Source: Streptomyces sp. Je 1-332 (GTDB lineage Bacteria > Actinomycetota > Actinomycetes > Streptomycetales > Streptomycetaceae). Taken from it: DNA of 64,000 bases. Made by a program: the position numbers and the translations under genes. The stretch covers positions 7,006,001 through 7,070,000 of the forward strand of contig NZ_CP160402.1 in the NCBI RefSeq assembly GCF_040730185.1. Direction: 5' to 3'. The notes under the pieces are model-generated. The model was not told the DNA's origin. It searched no databases and saw only the letters and a list, made by a program, of their open reading frames with translations. Shown one piece after another: positions 44,752 to 53,021 of this stretch (position 1 is its first letter; every line of letters begins with the position of its first letter).

Positions 44752-44814
44752 GTTTCCCGCCTTCTCACTGGGGTTGCGGGGCAATTGTGGCAGGTGGCAC
44801 CGACAGCGGGGGGA

Positions 44815-44982
44815 TCAGACCCGGCGTGCCCGCCCGGGGCGGCGTCCCGACCGGCGCCCGCCTCGCCGAGTGGAGCTGGAGGCACCGCCGAAGAGCCGGG
44901 CAACGGCGCGGAACGGCAGCGTCACCACGGTGGCGAGTGCCGCGCCGATCTGACGCAGGACATCTGCGATCGCTCGGAACAC
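44815..44982 (-). CDS. Small basic protein with an LPFRAVARLFGGAS motif
   Basis: 55 aa from a GTG at 44982, preceded by GAAAGGGG at seven bases. A hydrophobic/amphipathic first half (FRAIADVLRQIGAALATVVT) is followed by LPFRAVARLFGGAS and a very basic tail rich in Arg. By memory, similar short proteins occur throughout Streptomyces without known function. The layout (amphipathic helix plus Arg tail) suggests binding to membranes or nucleic acid. Tex starts 63 bp downstream on the same strand, so they may be cotranscribed. Confidence 0.6.
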   Translation of the reverse strand: MFRAIADVLRQIGAALATVVTLPFRAVARLFGGASSSTRRGGRRSGRRPGRARRV

Positions 44983-45101
44983 GGGATTTCCCCTTTCGTC
45001 GCCCGGTCCCGCGCCAAGCGCGCGGGGCCGGAGACGAACGGGTACCTCGCCCGGCGCCGTCCATGCCTGCGCCAGTGCGTTGCCTGTGCGATGGGCCCCG
45101 C

Positions 45102-45992
45102 CTACTCCTTGCCGAGCAGATCCGCCGGGAACGCCCCGGCCTCGAGCGCCGCTCCCGCGAACACGGTCCCCAGCTCCGTCAGACGCTCGACGCCGGCCGC
45201 GCCCAGATGCTCGTACGGCGCCCGGTCGAGGCGGTCCGTTGCTTCCTCGACCTCCTGGCGCAACGCGGCTCCCGCTTCCGTCAGCTCGGACACCCCGTCG
45301 TGCAGGCCGCGGGTGCGGAGCCGCTCCACGGCGGCGTCCCAGTCCTCCTGGTTCCAGCCGCGCGTGGTGAAGTTCCACTTCGGCGTCATGCCCTTGCCGG
45401 TCGCCGTGTGGCTCACCAGCGCCTCCAGGCCGTCGAGTTCGGCGTACTGGAGAGCGGTGAGGTGCCCGTCGCCGCGGTGCTCCCGCAGCAGCGTCGCGGC
45501 GTGCCAGAGCGCGAGGTGCGGCTGCTCGGGCACGGGCAGATCCGCGTGGGCTGCGTAGAGCGGGCGTGCGGAACGGGAGCAGGCCTCGGTGGCGCGCAGC
45601 GCGAGCTCGGCGGCCTCCGCCATCTCCGGGGACGCGAGGGCTTCCTCTCCGAGGAGGCGCCGCAGCGTCGAGTCGACGGCACGCGCGCGTGCCGCGAGGA
45701 CGTCCTCGGGGGACGCGGTGTTCCAGATGCCGGGCACGTGCCGGGCGACGGTCTCGTGCTTGTAGTTGTAGAACGCCGCCGTGACCACTCCGGCGCCGAC
45801 CGGACCCATCGCCGCCGTACGCACGGCGAAGTTGACGGCCCTGGGGTGGGTGATCCCGAGCTCGCCCAGCTCGCGGCCCACATCGGGCGAGAAGTAATGC
45901 GTCGAGTGCAGCGAGTTCAGCACGGTGTGACACCGACGACCCGCGCGCGGGTGCGGCGCCGCGGCCGGGGTGGGAGGCGTAAGAGAAGTCAT
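45102..45992 (-). CDS. SCO6745-family protein (SalK-like)
   Basis: 296 aa, helical, starting with a Pro/Ala-rich segment and then LHSTHYFSPDVGRELGELGI. The family, found mainly in actinobacteria, has winged-helix-like parts but no proven reaction. Features seen: AAFYNYKHETVARHVPGIW, shortened to YNYKHETV and VPGIW, near residue 95 and KWNFTTRGWNQEDWDAA near 205. It has an unusually clear leaderless promoter with an overlapping palindrome (next entries), so it is regulated, perhaps by a TetR repressor encoded elsewhere. Confidence 0.78.
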   Translation of the reverse strand: MTSLTPPTPAAAPHPRAGRRCHTVLNSLHSTHYFSPDVGRELGELGITHPRAVNFAVRTAAMGPVGAGVVTAAFYNYKHETVARHVPGIWNTASPEDVLAARARAVDSTLRRLLGEEALASPEMAEAAELALRATEACSRSARPLYAAHADLPVPEQPHLALWHAATLLREHRGDGHLTALQYAELDGLEALVSHTATGKGMTPKWNFTTRGWNQEDWDAAVERLRTRGLHDGVSELTEAGAALRQEVEEATDRLDRAPYEHLGAAGVERLTELGTVFAGAALEAGAFPADLLGKE

Positions 45993-45998
45993 GACCGC

Positions 45999-46027
45999 AC
46001 GTTACCGACTGGTTGGTATGACGTGAA
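45999..46027 (-). promoter_or_regulatory. Leaderless promoter of the SCO6745-family gene
   Basis: Minus strand TTCACG (46022-46027), 17 bp, TAACGT (45999-46004), then six bases to the ATG. Transcription would start at or next to the start codon. Confidence 0.65.
46003..46018. promoter_or_regulatory. TetR-type operator overlapping that promoter
   Basis: TACCGACTGGTTGGTA, an inverted repeat TACC(G/A)AC-2-GT(T/C)GGTA with one mismatch, lies over the -10 edge and spacer, where a bound repressor would block polymerase. Confidence 0.55.
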
Positions 46028-46118
46028 GTCCGGGGGCGCCTCACTGGGATCGGTCTATGGCAGGAAAGGAGGGGCATTCGGCATTGCGGCCATCGCGCCC
46101 GAGGCCAAGAATCAGGGC

Positions 46119-47123
46119 ATGGAGCAGCGAACTGTCCTGGTCGTCCTCTTCGACGGGGTCCAGAGCCTTGATGTCACGGGGCCGGTGGAGGTCTTCGCGG
46201 GCGCCGCCGCCTGCCGCGGCGGTGACGTCCCCGCGTACCGCATCCGCGCGGCGTCCCTGGACGGCGCTCCCGTACGCACCTCCAGCGGACTCACGCTCGT
46301 CCCGGACTCCTCCCTCCCGGACGCCCCCGTGCCGCACACCCTGCTCGTCCCGGGCGGTCTCGGCAGTCGCGAGGCCGACCCCCGCCTGATCGACTGGCTG
46401 CGCGCGAACGCCCCGCGCGCGCAACGCCTCGTCTCGGTCTGCACCGGCGCCATCCTCTTCGCCGAGGCCGGGCTCCTGGACGGCCGCCGGGTGGCGACCC
46501 ACTGGGCGTACTGCGCCCAGCTCGCCCGCGACCACCCCGCCATCGAGGTCGACCCCGACCCGATCTTCGTCCGTGACGGTCATGTCGCGACCTCCGCGGG
46601 CGTGACGGCCGGCATCGACCTGGCCCTTGCCCTCGTGGAGGAGGATCTGAGCCGGGACGAGGCGCTGACGGTGGCGCGGTATCTCGTGGTCTTCCTGCGG
46701 CGTCCGGGGAACCAGGCGCAGTTCAGCGCCCAGCTCTCCGCGCAGACCGCTCAGCGCGAGCCCCTGCGCGAGGTCCAGCAGTGGATCACCGAGCACCCGG
46801 ACGAGAACCTCTGTGTCGAATCGCTCGCCGCCCGTGCCCGGCTCTCACCCCGGCACTTCGCCCGAGCGTTCCAGACGGAGACCGGCATGACGCCGGGCAA
46901 GTACGTCGAGCGCGTCCGCGTCGAGCACGCCCGCCGTCTCCTGGAGGACACCTCCCACGGCGTCGAGGAGGTCTCGCGCGCCTGCGGCTACGGCACTCCG
47001 GAGGCGATGCGCCGCGCCTTCGTCAAGACCCTCGGCGCGGCGCCCGCCGAGTACCGGCGGCGCTTCCACGCCCCGCTCGCACCTCGGCGGGCCACCGCCC
47101 TCACCACCGCCCTCAACGGATAG
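46119..47123 (+). CDS. GlxA-family AraC-type regulator with DJ-1/PfpI domain
   Basis: 334 aa. The N-terminal half is a DJ-1/PfpI-like amidotransferase fold (VLVVLFDGVQSLDVTGPVEVF; nucleophile-elbow-like VCTGAILFAEAG near residue 108), and the C-terminal 100 residues are an AraC double helix-turn-helix (LSPRHFARAFQTETGMTPGKYV near 250, RACGYGTPEAMRRAF near 290). Such regulators usually activate adjacent genes in response to a small metabolite. The PfpI gene 7 bp downstream is almost certainly in the same operon. The ribosome site before ATG 46119 is weak. Confidence 0.88.
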   Translation: MEQRTVLVVLFDGVQSLDVTGPVEVFAGAAACRGGDVPAYRIRAASLDGAPVRTSSGLTLVPDSSLPDAPVPHTLLVPGGLGSREADPRLIDWLRANAPRAQRLVSVCTGAILFAEAGLLDGRRVATHWAYCAQLARDHPAIEVDPDPIFVRDGHVATSAGVTAGIDLALALVEEDLSRDEALTVARYLVVFLRRPGNQAQFSAQLSAQTAQREPLREVQQWITEHPDENLCVESLAARARLSPRHFARAFQTETGMTPGKYVERVRVEHARRLLEDTSHGVEEVSRACGYGTPEAMRRAFVKTLGAAPAEYRRRFHAPLAPRRATALTTALNG

Positions 47124-47130
47124 GTACTCC

Positions 47131-47763
47131 ATGCAGATCGCCATCGCCCTGTTCGAACGCTTCACCGCCCTGGACGCCGTCGGCCCGTACGAGACCCTCA
47201 GCCGCATGCCCGGCGCCGAGACCCTCTTCGTGGCCGAGTGCCCCGGCCCGGTGCGCAACGACAACGGCTCCCTCGCGCTCGTCGCCGACCGTGCCTTCGC
47301 CGACGTACCCGACCCCGACGTCGTGGTCGTCCCCGGCGGCCCCGGACAGAGCGACCACATGGCGGACGAGGCGCTCCTGGGCTGGCTGCGGTCCGCCGAC
47401 GCCACCAGCACCTGGACCACGTCCGTGTGCACCGGATCCCTCCTGCTCGCCGCCGCGGGGCTCCTCAAGGGGCGGCGTGCCACCTCGCACTGGCTCGCCC
47501 TCGCGGAGCTGGAAAGGTTCGGCGCCACGTCCACGGGGGAGCGGGTGGTCTTCGACGGCAAGTACGTCACGGCGGCCGGGGTCTCCTCCGGCATCGACAT
47601 GGGGCTCACCCTGATCGGCCGGATCGCGGGCGAGGAGGCGGCCCAGACCGTGCAGCTCCTCACGGAGTACGACCCCCAGCCGCCCTACGACGCCGGGTCC
47701 CCGCACAAGGCGCCCGCGCACATCGTCGAGAAGTTCCGCGCGGGCAGCCGCTTCAGCCAGTAG
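47131..47763 (+). CDS. DJ-1/PfpI-family protein, isonitrile hydratase-like
   Basis: 210 aa single DJ-1/PfpI domain. The nucleophilic elbow TSVCTGSLLLAAAG (Cys near residue 98) and DVVVVPGGPGQ near 66 are present. Overall sequence resembles cyclohexyl-isocyanide (isonitrile) hydratase, which turns isonitriles into N-formamides; other members are glutamine-amidotransferase-like or chaperones, so the activity is a hypothesis. It starts 7 bp after the GlxA-type regulator. The stop overlaps the convergent enoyl-CoA hydratase by 11 bp. Confidence 0.83.
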   Translation: MQIAIALFERFTALDAVGPYETLSRMPGAETLFVAECPGPVRNDNGSLALVADRAFADVPDPDVVVVPGGPGQSDHMADEALLGWLRSADATSTWTTSVCTGSLLLAAAGLLKGRRATSHWLALAELERFGATSTGERVVFDGKYVTAAGVSSGIDMGLTLIGRIAGEEAAQTVQLLTEYDPQPPYDAGSPHKAPAHIVEKFRAGSRFSQ

Positions 47764-48559
47764 CGCCGTCGGCGGGAGAGCTGTCGCCGAAAGAGCTGTC
47801 GCCGGGAGCGCCGTCGCCGGGAGTCCAGGTGAAGCGCGGCTCGCGGCGCTCCAGGAACGCGGCGACCCCCTCGGCGGTGTCGCCGCCCTCGCGCGCCTGC
47901 CCGGTCCAGTACGCGTCCCGATCCGTGTGCCCCGCGGCGAACTCCTTGGCCGCGGCCTGCGTCAGCTGCGAGCGCGAGGCAAGGACCTTGGTGAACTCGG
48001 CGACCCGCTTGTCCAGTTCCCCCGCGGGCAGCACCTCGTCCACGAGACCGGTGCGCAGCGCACGCCCCGCGTCGATCAACTCTCCCGAGAACAGCAGGTA
48101 CTTGGCGGTCGCGGGCCCCACGAGCGACACCAGCCGCCGGGTGGACGACGCGGGATAGACGATCCCCAGCTTCGCCGGAGTGATGCCGAACAGCGCGCCC
48201 TCGTCCGCGAACCGCAGATCGCAGGCGGCCGCCAGCTGACTTCCCCCGCCCACGCAGTAACCGCGCACGGCGGCCAGCGTCGGCTTCGGGAAGACCGCGA
48301 GCGCCTCCTCCGCCCGTACCGCCAGATCCTGCGCCTCACCGGGCGCCTCACGCAGCGAGGAGATGTCGGCCCCCGCGCAGAACGTCTCGCCCTCGCCGGT
48401 CAGCACGACCACCCGCACCGCCGGATCGGCGGCGAGCCCGGCGAGCAGCGGCGGCACCTGCCGCCACATGTCCGCCGTCATGGCGTTGCGCTTCGCCGGA
48501 TGGTCGATGACGACGGTGGCGACGCCGTGGGTGACGGCCTGCCTCAGCTGCGGCTCCAT
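47753..48559 (-). CDS. Enoyl-CoA hydratase/isomerase family protein
   Basis: 268 aa crotonase. Oxyanion-hole and active-site regions: GEGETFCAGADISSL near residue 58 and AAVRGYCVGGGSQLAAACDL near 96, shortened to VRGYCVGGGSQLA. The second-glutamate position is in FGITPAKLGIVYP (AK in place of PE), so hydration is uncertain; isomerase or other crotonase activity is possible. The C-terminus is extended by a repeated pentapeptide (PGDGA, PGDSS, FGDSS, PADGA). TAGCAT plus seven bases precedes the ATG, suggesting a leaderless mRNA. Confidence 0.87.
   Translation of the reverse strand: MEPQLRQAVTHGVATVVIDHPAKRNAMTADMWRQVPPLLAGLAADPAVRVVVLTGEGETFCAGADISSLREAPGEAQDLAVRAEEALAVFPKPTLAAVRGYCVGGGSQLAAACDLRFADEGALFGITPAKLGIVYPASSTRRLVSLVGPATAKYLLFSGELIDAGRALRTGLVDEVLPAGELDKRVAEFTKVLASRSQLTQAAAKEFAAGHTDRDAYWTGQAREGGDTAEGVAAFLERREPRFTWTPGDGAPGDSSFGDSSPADGATG
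47775..47819 (-). repeat. Three 15-bp tandem repeats at the 3' end of the hydratase gene
   Basis: GGAGAGCTGTCGCCG, AAAGAGCTGTCGCCG and GGAGCGCCGTCGCCG follow head to tail, encoding the C-terminal pentapeptide repeats. Confidence 0.7.
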
Positions 48560-48652
48560 GCGCAGGATGCTAACCGCACTACTCGAACGTACGATCAAGA
48601 AGGGGCGGCCCTGAGAACTCTGCGCACCGGGGGAAGCAGGACGGAGACGCTG

Positions 48653-49342
48653 ATGGCCCGATCCAAGAGCGCCAAGACCGCCACGAGCGCCGAGACCTCC
48701 CCGACGGACACCCAGGGCGCCAAGCAGCTCAGCCGCAGTCTGGGCTGGCTCGCCCTGCTGGGCGCGATCCTCGCGCTGGCGGGGATCGTCGGCCTCGTCT
48801 ACACGGGCGTGGCCACCCTCACCTCCATGTTCCTCTTCGGCTGGCTGCTCCTGATCGGCGGCGTCGTCGGCCTGCTGCACGCGGTGCAGTCGCGCGGCAC
48901 GAACTTCTTCTGGCTCGGCGTGGTCGTGGCGGCCCTGAACCTCGCGGCGGGAGTGGTGATCATCCGCAGGCCGGAAGTGGCTGCGGAGGCGCTGACGATG
49001 TTCGCCGCGCTGCTCTTCCTGACCGGTGGTGTGTTCCGTCTTGTCGGCAGCCTGGTGGTGCGCGGCCCGCAGTTCGGCTGGACGCTCGTGCAGGGCGCCT
49101 TCGGCCTGCTGCTCGGCATCCTGGTGCTCGCCAACTGGCCGAGCAGCAGCCAGTACGTGATCGGTTGTTTCTTCTCGCTCGCACTGCTCTTCGACGGCCT
49201 CGGCCTGCTCGCCACGGGCCTGGGCGGGCGCCGGATCGTGAGCATGGTCGCCGACGACCGGCCGCCGCACGGGCCGAGCGACCCGAGCGGCCCCGACGAG
49301 CCGAGCGGCACGAACAACCCGTACAAGCCGAAGAACGCTTGA
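48653..49342 (+). CDS. HdeD-like (DUF308) membrane protein
   Basis: 229 aa with six hydrophobic segments arranged in pairs (LGWLALLGAILALAG onward through FSLALLFDGLGLLATG), a polar N-terminal tail with Ser/Thr/Lys, and a Pro/Ser/Asp-rich C-terminal tail (GPSDPSGPDEPSGTNN). HdeD in enterobacteria is linked to acid resistance; the function in actinobacteria is unknown. GGAG precedes the ATG at 48653. It is divergent from the enoyl-CoA hydratase gene. Confidence 0.85.
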   Translation: MARSKSAKTATSAETSPTDTQGAKQLSRSLGWLALLGAILALAGIVGLVYTGVATLTSMFLFGWLLLIGGVVGLLHAVQSRGTNFFWLGVVVAALNLAAGVVIIRRPEVAAEALTMFAALLFLTGGVFRLVGSLVVRGPQFGWTLVQGAFGLLLGILVLANWPSSSQYVIGCFFSLALLFDGLGLLATGLGGRRIVSMVADDRPPHGPSDPSGPDEPSGTNNPYKPKNA

Positions 49343-49473
49343 AAGCGAAACCACGCGGACAGGATCAGTCGCTCGACTGACAGGTTCGGGCGACAGCGAT
49401 CAAAAGCCGTCGATAGTCGCTGACTTCTGGTCAGTCCTACGGTCCGGACCAGGACATTCCCAACACTCGTTGC

Positions 49474-50001
49474 GTGGTGACAATCGAGCGCAAGGGCGGC
49501 GACCCGACGATGGGTGACGACGGGAGCGGCCCCGGCCCACTCCCTCGGGAGGCCGCGAAGGTGCCCTATGAAGGCGTATGGCGGTTCACCGCCGCCGCCG
49601 TGGACGCCTCGGTGCCCCAGGCCCGGCACGCGGTACGCGATCTGCTCGTCCGGCAGGGCGTGCCCGTTTCGGACGACGTCGTGCAGGGCCTGCTCCTGAT
49701 CGTGTCCGAACTGGTCACCAACGCGGTGCGGCACGCGGCCCTGCTCTCGCCGATGCTCGCGGTGGAGGTGGCGGTCGGTGCCGAGTGGGTGCGGGTCTCC
49801 GTGGAGGACGACCACCCCTACCGCCCGACCGCCCTGGTGGCCGACCACGGCCAGACCGGCGGCCGCGGCCTTCTCCTCGTGCGCGAGATCACCCAGGAGG
49901 CGGGCGGCGCCTGCGACGTCGAACACACCGCGAGCGGGGGCAAGGTCATCTGGGCGGCCCTGCCCCTGAAGCCCAACGGCTCCGCCCCGGACGGGGATTG
50001 A
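49474..50001 (+). CDS. Anti-sigma-factor-type ATP-binding protein (RsbW/SpoIIAB-like)
   Basis: 175 aa HATPase_c domain. The N-box SELVTNAVRHA (ExxxNAxxH) is near residue 78 and the glycine-rich G2 motif GGRGLLLV near 129. There is no dimerisation/phosphoacceptor domain, so it is a serine-kinase/anti-sigma type and not a full sensor kinase. Dozens of such proteins exist in Streptomyces and act on anti-anti-sigma partners. The start may be GTG 49474 or ATG 49510; both fit. Partner genes are not adjacent. Confidence 0.87.
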   Translation: MVTIERKGGDPTMGDDGSGPGPLPREAAKVPYEGVWRFTAAAVDASVPQARHAVRDLLVRQGVPVSDDVVQGLLLIVSELVTNAVRHAALLSPMLAVEVAVGAEWVRVSVEDDHPYRPTALVADHGQTGGRGLLLVREITQEAGGACDVEHTASGGKVIWAALPLKPNGSAPDGD

Positions 50002-50002
50002 C

Positions 50003-50596
50003 TCACCAGCCCGCTGAAGGCCCCGTCAGCTCCCTGATCGCGGGCCGCGCCGCGTCGAGGACGGTCATGAACCACGCGGAGAACGGCCCCCGCGCATGCC
50101 GCTCCGCCAGCTCGGCGGCCGTCACGAACACGGTCTCACCGACCTCGGACGCGTCGGGCCGCAGCGCCGACTGGACCATCCCCACGAAGAGATGGTTGAA
50201 CTCCTGCTCCACCAGACCCGAGTCGGGGTCCGGGTGGTTGTAGCGCACCGTGCCCGCCTCGGCGAGCAGTGAGGGCGAGACGCCCAGCTCCTCGTACGTC
50301 CGGCGCGCGGCGGCCGCGAACGGCGCCTCGCCGGGGTACGGGTGGCCGCAGCAGGTGTTCGACCAGACGCCGGGGGAGTGGTACTTGCCCAGGGCGCGCT
50401 GCTGCAGCAACAGCCGCCCCTGCTCGTCGAAGAGGAAAACGGAGAACGCCCGGTGCAGCTGCCCGGGCGCCTGATGCGCGGAGAGTTTCTCCGCTGTGCC
50501 GATCGTCCTGCCGTCCTCGTCGACGAGTTCCAGCAAGATCGCTTCTCCGGTGCCGTTCGACGAGTTGTTCGCCGCGGTGGCAGGTGTGGTCGGCAT
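50003..50596 (-). CDS. idi: Isopentenyl-diphosphate delta-isomerase, type I
   Basis: 197 aa. Converts IPP to DMAPP, the starter for prenyl chains. Type I (Nudix fold) motifs: catalytic Cys in NTCCGHPYPGE (C83), QRALGKYHSPGVWSN before it, and the Glu region EFNHLF near 145. The ATG at 50596 lies five bases after GAAGGA; another ATG is two codons earlier. It lies 10 kb from the hpn genes that consume its product. The stop is one base from the convergent anti-sigma gene's stop. Confidence 0.95.
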   Translation of the reverse strand: MPTTPATAANNSSNGTGEAILLELVDEDGRTIGTAEKLSAHQAPGQLHRAFSVFLFDEQGRLLLQQRALGKYHSPGVWSNTCCGHPYPGEAPFAAAARRTYEELGVSPSLLAEAGTVRYNHPDPDSGLVEQEFNHLFVGMVQSALRPDASEVGETVFVTAAELAERHARGPFSAWFMTVLDAARPAIRELTGPSAGW

Positions 50597-50688
50597 ACGC
50601 ATCCTTCGCTTCGGGCTTCGAGCCTCAAGTCTGCCGTACGCGACCGGCCCTACCGGCAAGGAACCACCGGAAGCCACCCTCACCGGTG

Positions 50689-51615
50689 TCAGTGGCAGAG
50701 CTTCGCCTCGTGCTCCGCGTGGCCGACCGGCTCCAGCTGGAAGGTGCAGTGCTCCACGTCGAAGTGGTCGCCCAGGCATCCCTGCAGTTCGTGCAGCATC
50801 TTCTCGTGGCCGATCGCGTTCAGCGTCTCCGTGCTGACGACCACATGTGCGGAGAGGACGGGCATCCCCGACGTGATGGTCCAGGCGTGCAGGTCGTGGA
50901 CGTCCTCGACGCCCGGCAGATCCAGTATGTGCGAGCGGACCTCGCCCATGTCGACGCCCTTCGGCGCGGACTCCAGGAGCACGTTCAGGGTCTCGCGCAG
51001 CAGCTTCACCGTACGCGGGACGATCATCAGGCCGATGACGAGCGAGGCGATCGGGTCCGCCGCCTGCCAGCCGGTGGTCAGGATGAGCACGGCCGCGACG
51101 ATCACGGCCAGGGAGCCGAGCGCGTCGGCCATGACCTCCAGGAAGGCGCCCCGCACGTTCAGGCTGTCCTTCTGGCCGCGCATCAGGAGCGAGAGGGAGA
51201 TCATGTTCGCCACCAGGCCGATGACGCCGAAGACGATGGTCAGTCCGCCCTCGGTGTCGGCGGGCGTGATGAACCGCTGGATCGCCTCGAACAGGACGTA
51301 GCCGCCGACGCCGAGCAGCAGCAGACAGTTGGCGAGAGCGGCCAGGATCTCGGCGCGGGCGTAGCCGAAGGTGCGGTTCTCCGTCGCCGGCCGGCTCGCG
51401 AACTGGATCGCGAGCAGCGCCATGCCGAGGCCGAGCGCGTCCGTCGCCATGTGCGTCGCGTCCGCGATGAGCGCGAGCGAATCCGCCACGATGCCGCCGA
51501 CGATCTCGACCACCATGACGGTGAGCGTGATGGAGAGCGCGACGCGCAGCCGCCCCCGGTACGCGGCTGTCGCCGTCCCCCCGTGTGTGTGTCCGTGGTC
51601 GTGCCCAGCCCCCAT
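50689..51615 (-). CDS. zitB: Cation diffusion facilitator zinc exporter
   Basis: 308 aa with six membrane segments and a C-terminal cytoplasmic domain. It starts with His-rich GHDHGHTHGG. Metal-site residues are D52/H55/D59 in transmembrane segment 2 (DATHMATD) and E160/D164 in segment 5 (EVMAD), where many zinc CDFs have His. Both ends of the C-terminal domain carry histidines (DVEHCTFQLE, HAEHEAKLCH). It would export zinc by proton antiport. A Zur-like box lies upstream; in S. coelicolor Zur is known to activate a zinc exporter gene of this name. Confidence 0.88.
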   Translation of the reverse strand: MGAGHDHGHTHGGTATAAYRGRLRVALSITLTVMVVEIVGGIVADSLALIADATHMATDALGLGMALLAIQFASRPATENRTFGYARAEILAALANCLLLLGVGGYVLFEAIQRFITPADTEGGLTIVFGVIGLVANMISLSLLMRGQKDSLNVRGAFLEVMADALGSLAVIVAAVLILTTGWQAADPIASLVIGLMIVPRTVKLLRETLNVLLESAPKGVDMGEVRSHILDLPGVEDVHDLHAWTITSGMPVLSAHVVVSTETLNAIGHEKMLHELQGCLGDHFDVEHCTFQLEPVGHAEHEAKLCH

Positions 51616-51718
51616 GGAAGCCGCCTCCGTGTGCTCGGTATCGGTCTTCTGTTCCCTGGTCGCGCGTCTGTCGCGATCACAGTGAACTACGGGTGGGGGG
51701 TACCCGGCAACACGGCAC

Positions 51719-51733
51719 TGAACACCGTTGTCA
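51719..51733 (-). promoter_or_regulatory. Zur-like box upstream of the zinc exporter
   Basis: On the minus strand TGACAACGGTGTTCA. It agrees with the Streptomyces Zur box (about TGAAAATGATTTTCA) at 11 of 15 positions and keeps five of seven symmetric pairs. It is about 105-118 bp before the start codon and some 40 bp upstream of a candidate -10 (TAGTTC). Confidence 0.5.
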
Positions 51734-51736
51734 TAT

Positions 51737-51770
51737 GCTCTGACCTGCGGAAATGACCGCAGGTCAGAGC
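51737..51770 (-). terminator. Terminator of galE
   Basis: GCTCTGACCTGCGG-6 nt-CCGCAGGTCAGAGC: perfect 14-bp arms, 11 bp beyond the galE stop. Confidence 0.8.
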
Positions 51771-51780
51771 GCTGTCATGA

Positions 51781-52764
51781 TCAGGAGCGGAGGGCCTCGG
51801 GGTGGTGGAGGCACCAACCCGCCCACGCGGACTCGACCATCTCGCGTACCCCGCGCCGCGCCTTCCAGCCGAGCGCGTCGGCGGCCAGGCCCGCGTCCGC
51901 GACGGCGCGCGGGGCGTCACCGTCACGGCGCGGCTCCACGAGCGCGGGACGGGCGTCGCCGGACACCTCACCGATGAGCGTGACGAGTTCGCGTACGGAA
52001 ACACCCTCGCCGCGGCCGATGTTCACCGTCAGGTCGCCCTCGGGGTGCGCCTGGACGCGGCGGGCCGCCGCGAGGTGGGCGTCGGCGAGATCGGCGACGT
52101 GGATGTAGTCGCGCACGCAGGTGCCGTCCGGGGTCGGGTGGTCGGCACCGAAGATCCGCGGCGCCTCGTCACGGGTGAGCCGGTCGAAGACCATCGGGAT
52201 CACGTTGTAGACCCCGGTGTCCGCGAGCTCGGGGGTGGCGGCGCCCGCCACGTTGAAGTAGCGCAAGCACACGGTCGCGATGGAGTGCGCACGCCCGGCG
52301 GCCCGCACCAGCCACTCCCCGGCGAGCTTCGTCTCGCCGTAGGGGTTGATCGGCACGCAGGGCGTGTCCTCCGTCACGAGGTCCACGTCCGGCGGGTTGC
52401 CGTACACCGCGGCCGACGAGGAGAAGACGAACCGCTTGATGCCGGCCTCGGCCACCGCGTCGAGCAGCGTCACCAGGCCGCCGACGTTCTCCCGGTAGTA
52501 GCGCAGAGGCTGCTCCACGGATTCGCCGACCTGCTTGCGGGCCGCGAGATGCACCACACCCGTCACCCGGTGCTCGGCGAACACCCGCCGCAGCAGCTCG
52601 CCGTCGAGCGAGGAGCCCCTGACGAGAGGGATGTCCGCGGGGAGCCGCTCCGGCACGCCGGACGAGACGTCGTCAAGGACGACGACCCGCTCCCCGGCAC
52701 CGGCCATCGCCCGCGCCACATGTGCCCCGATATAGCCCGCCCCGCCTGTGATCATCCATGTCAT
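51781..52764 (-). CDS. galE: UDP-glucose 4-epimerase
   Basis: 327 aa extended short-chain dehydrogenase. NAD motif GGAGYIGAHVA at residues 6-16, the catalytic Ser region FSSSAAVYG near 112, and the YxxxK pair in NPYGETKLAGE near 138. It interconverts UDP-glucose and UDP-galactose (or the GlcNAc/GalNAc forms). The ATG at 52764 starts the recognisable sequence; TAAAGT plus eight bases precedes it, so the leader is very short or absent. It is divergent from the surface-polymer gene series and may supply its sugar. Confidence 0.93.
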   Translation of the reverse strand: MTWMITGGAGYIGAHVARAMAGAGERVVVLDDVSSGVPERLPADIPLVRGSSLDGELLRRVFAEHRVTGVVHLAARKQVGESVEQPLRYYRENVGGLVTLLDAVAEAGIKRFVFSSSAAVYGNPPDVDLVTEDTPCVPINPYGETKLAGEWLVRAAGRAHSIATVCLRYFNVAGAATPELADTGVYNVIPMVFDRLTRDEAPRIFGADHPTPDGTCVRDYIHVADLADAHLAAARRVQAHPEGDLTVNIGRGEGVSVRELVTLIGEVSGDARPALVEPRRDGDAPRAVADAGLAADALGWKARRGVREMVESAWAGWCLHHPEALRS

Positions 52765-53021
52765 GGGCGTCGACTTTATGTCGTTTGTGCCGGTCGCACG
52801 AAGCGCGGTTTGTGGGTGCCGCCTCCGATCGACCATGATGATCGAGTCGGCACGGGCCCTCGCAGGCCGTGCTTGTCGGGCCGTAAACGGGCGGTGAACG
52901 CCCGGTTCCCGTCATCCGATAGCCTCTGCCGACGTGCCGCCCGGCCGCCGCCGGCCAGGGGCGCCCCTCATCACGCACGTGCCCGGCGCGAGCCGCGCCG
53001 GCAATCAAGGAGTGAGTTCGT

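Noticed and set aside
41680..45558. A 1292-codon plus-strand open frame opposite tex and the SCO6745-family gene
   Set aside because: Arg/His/Val-rich antisense translation of well-identified genes, with no domains.
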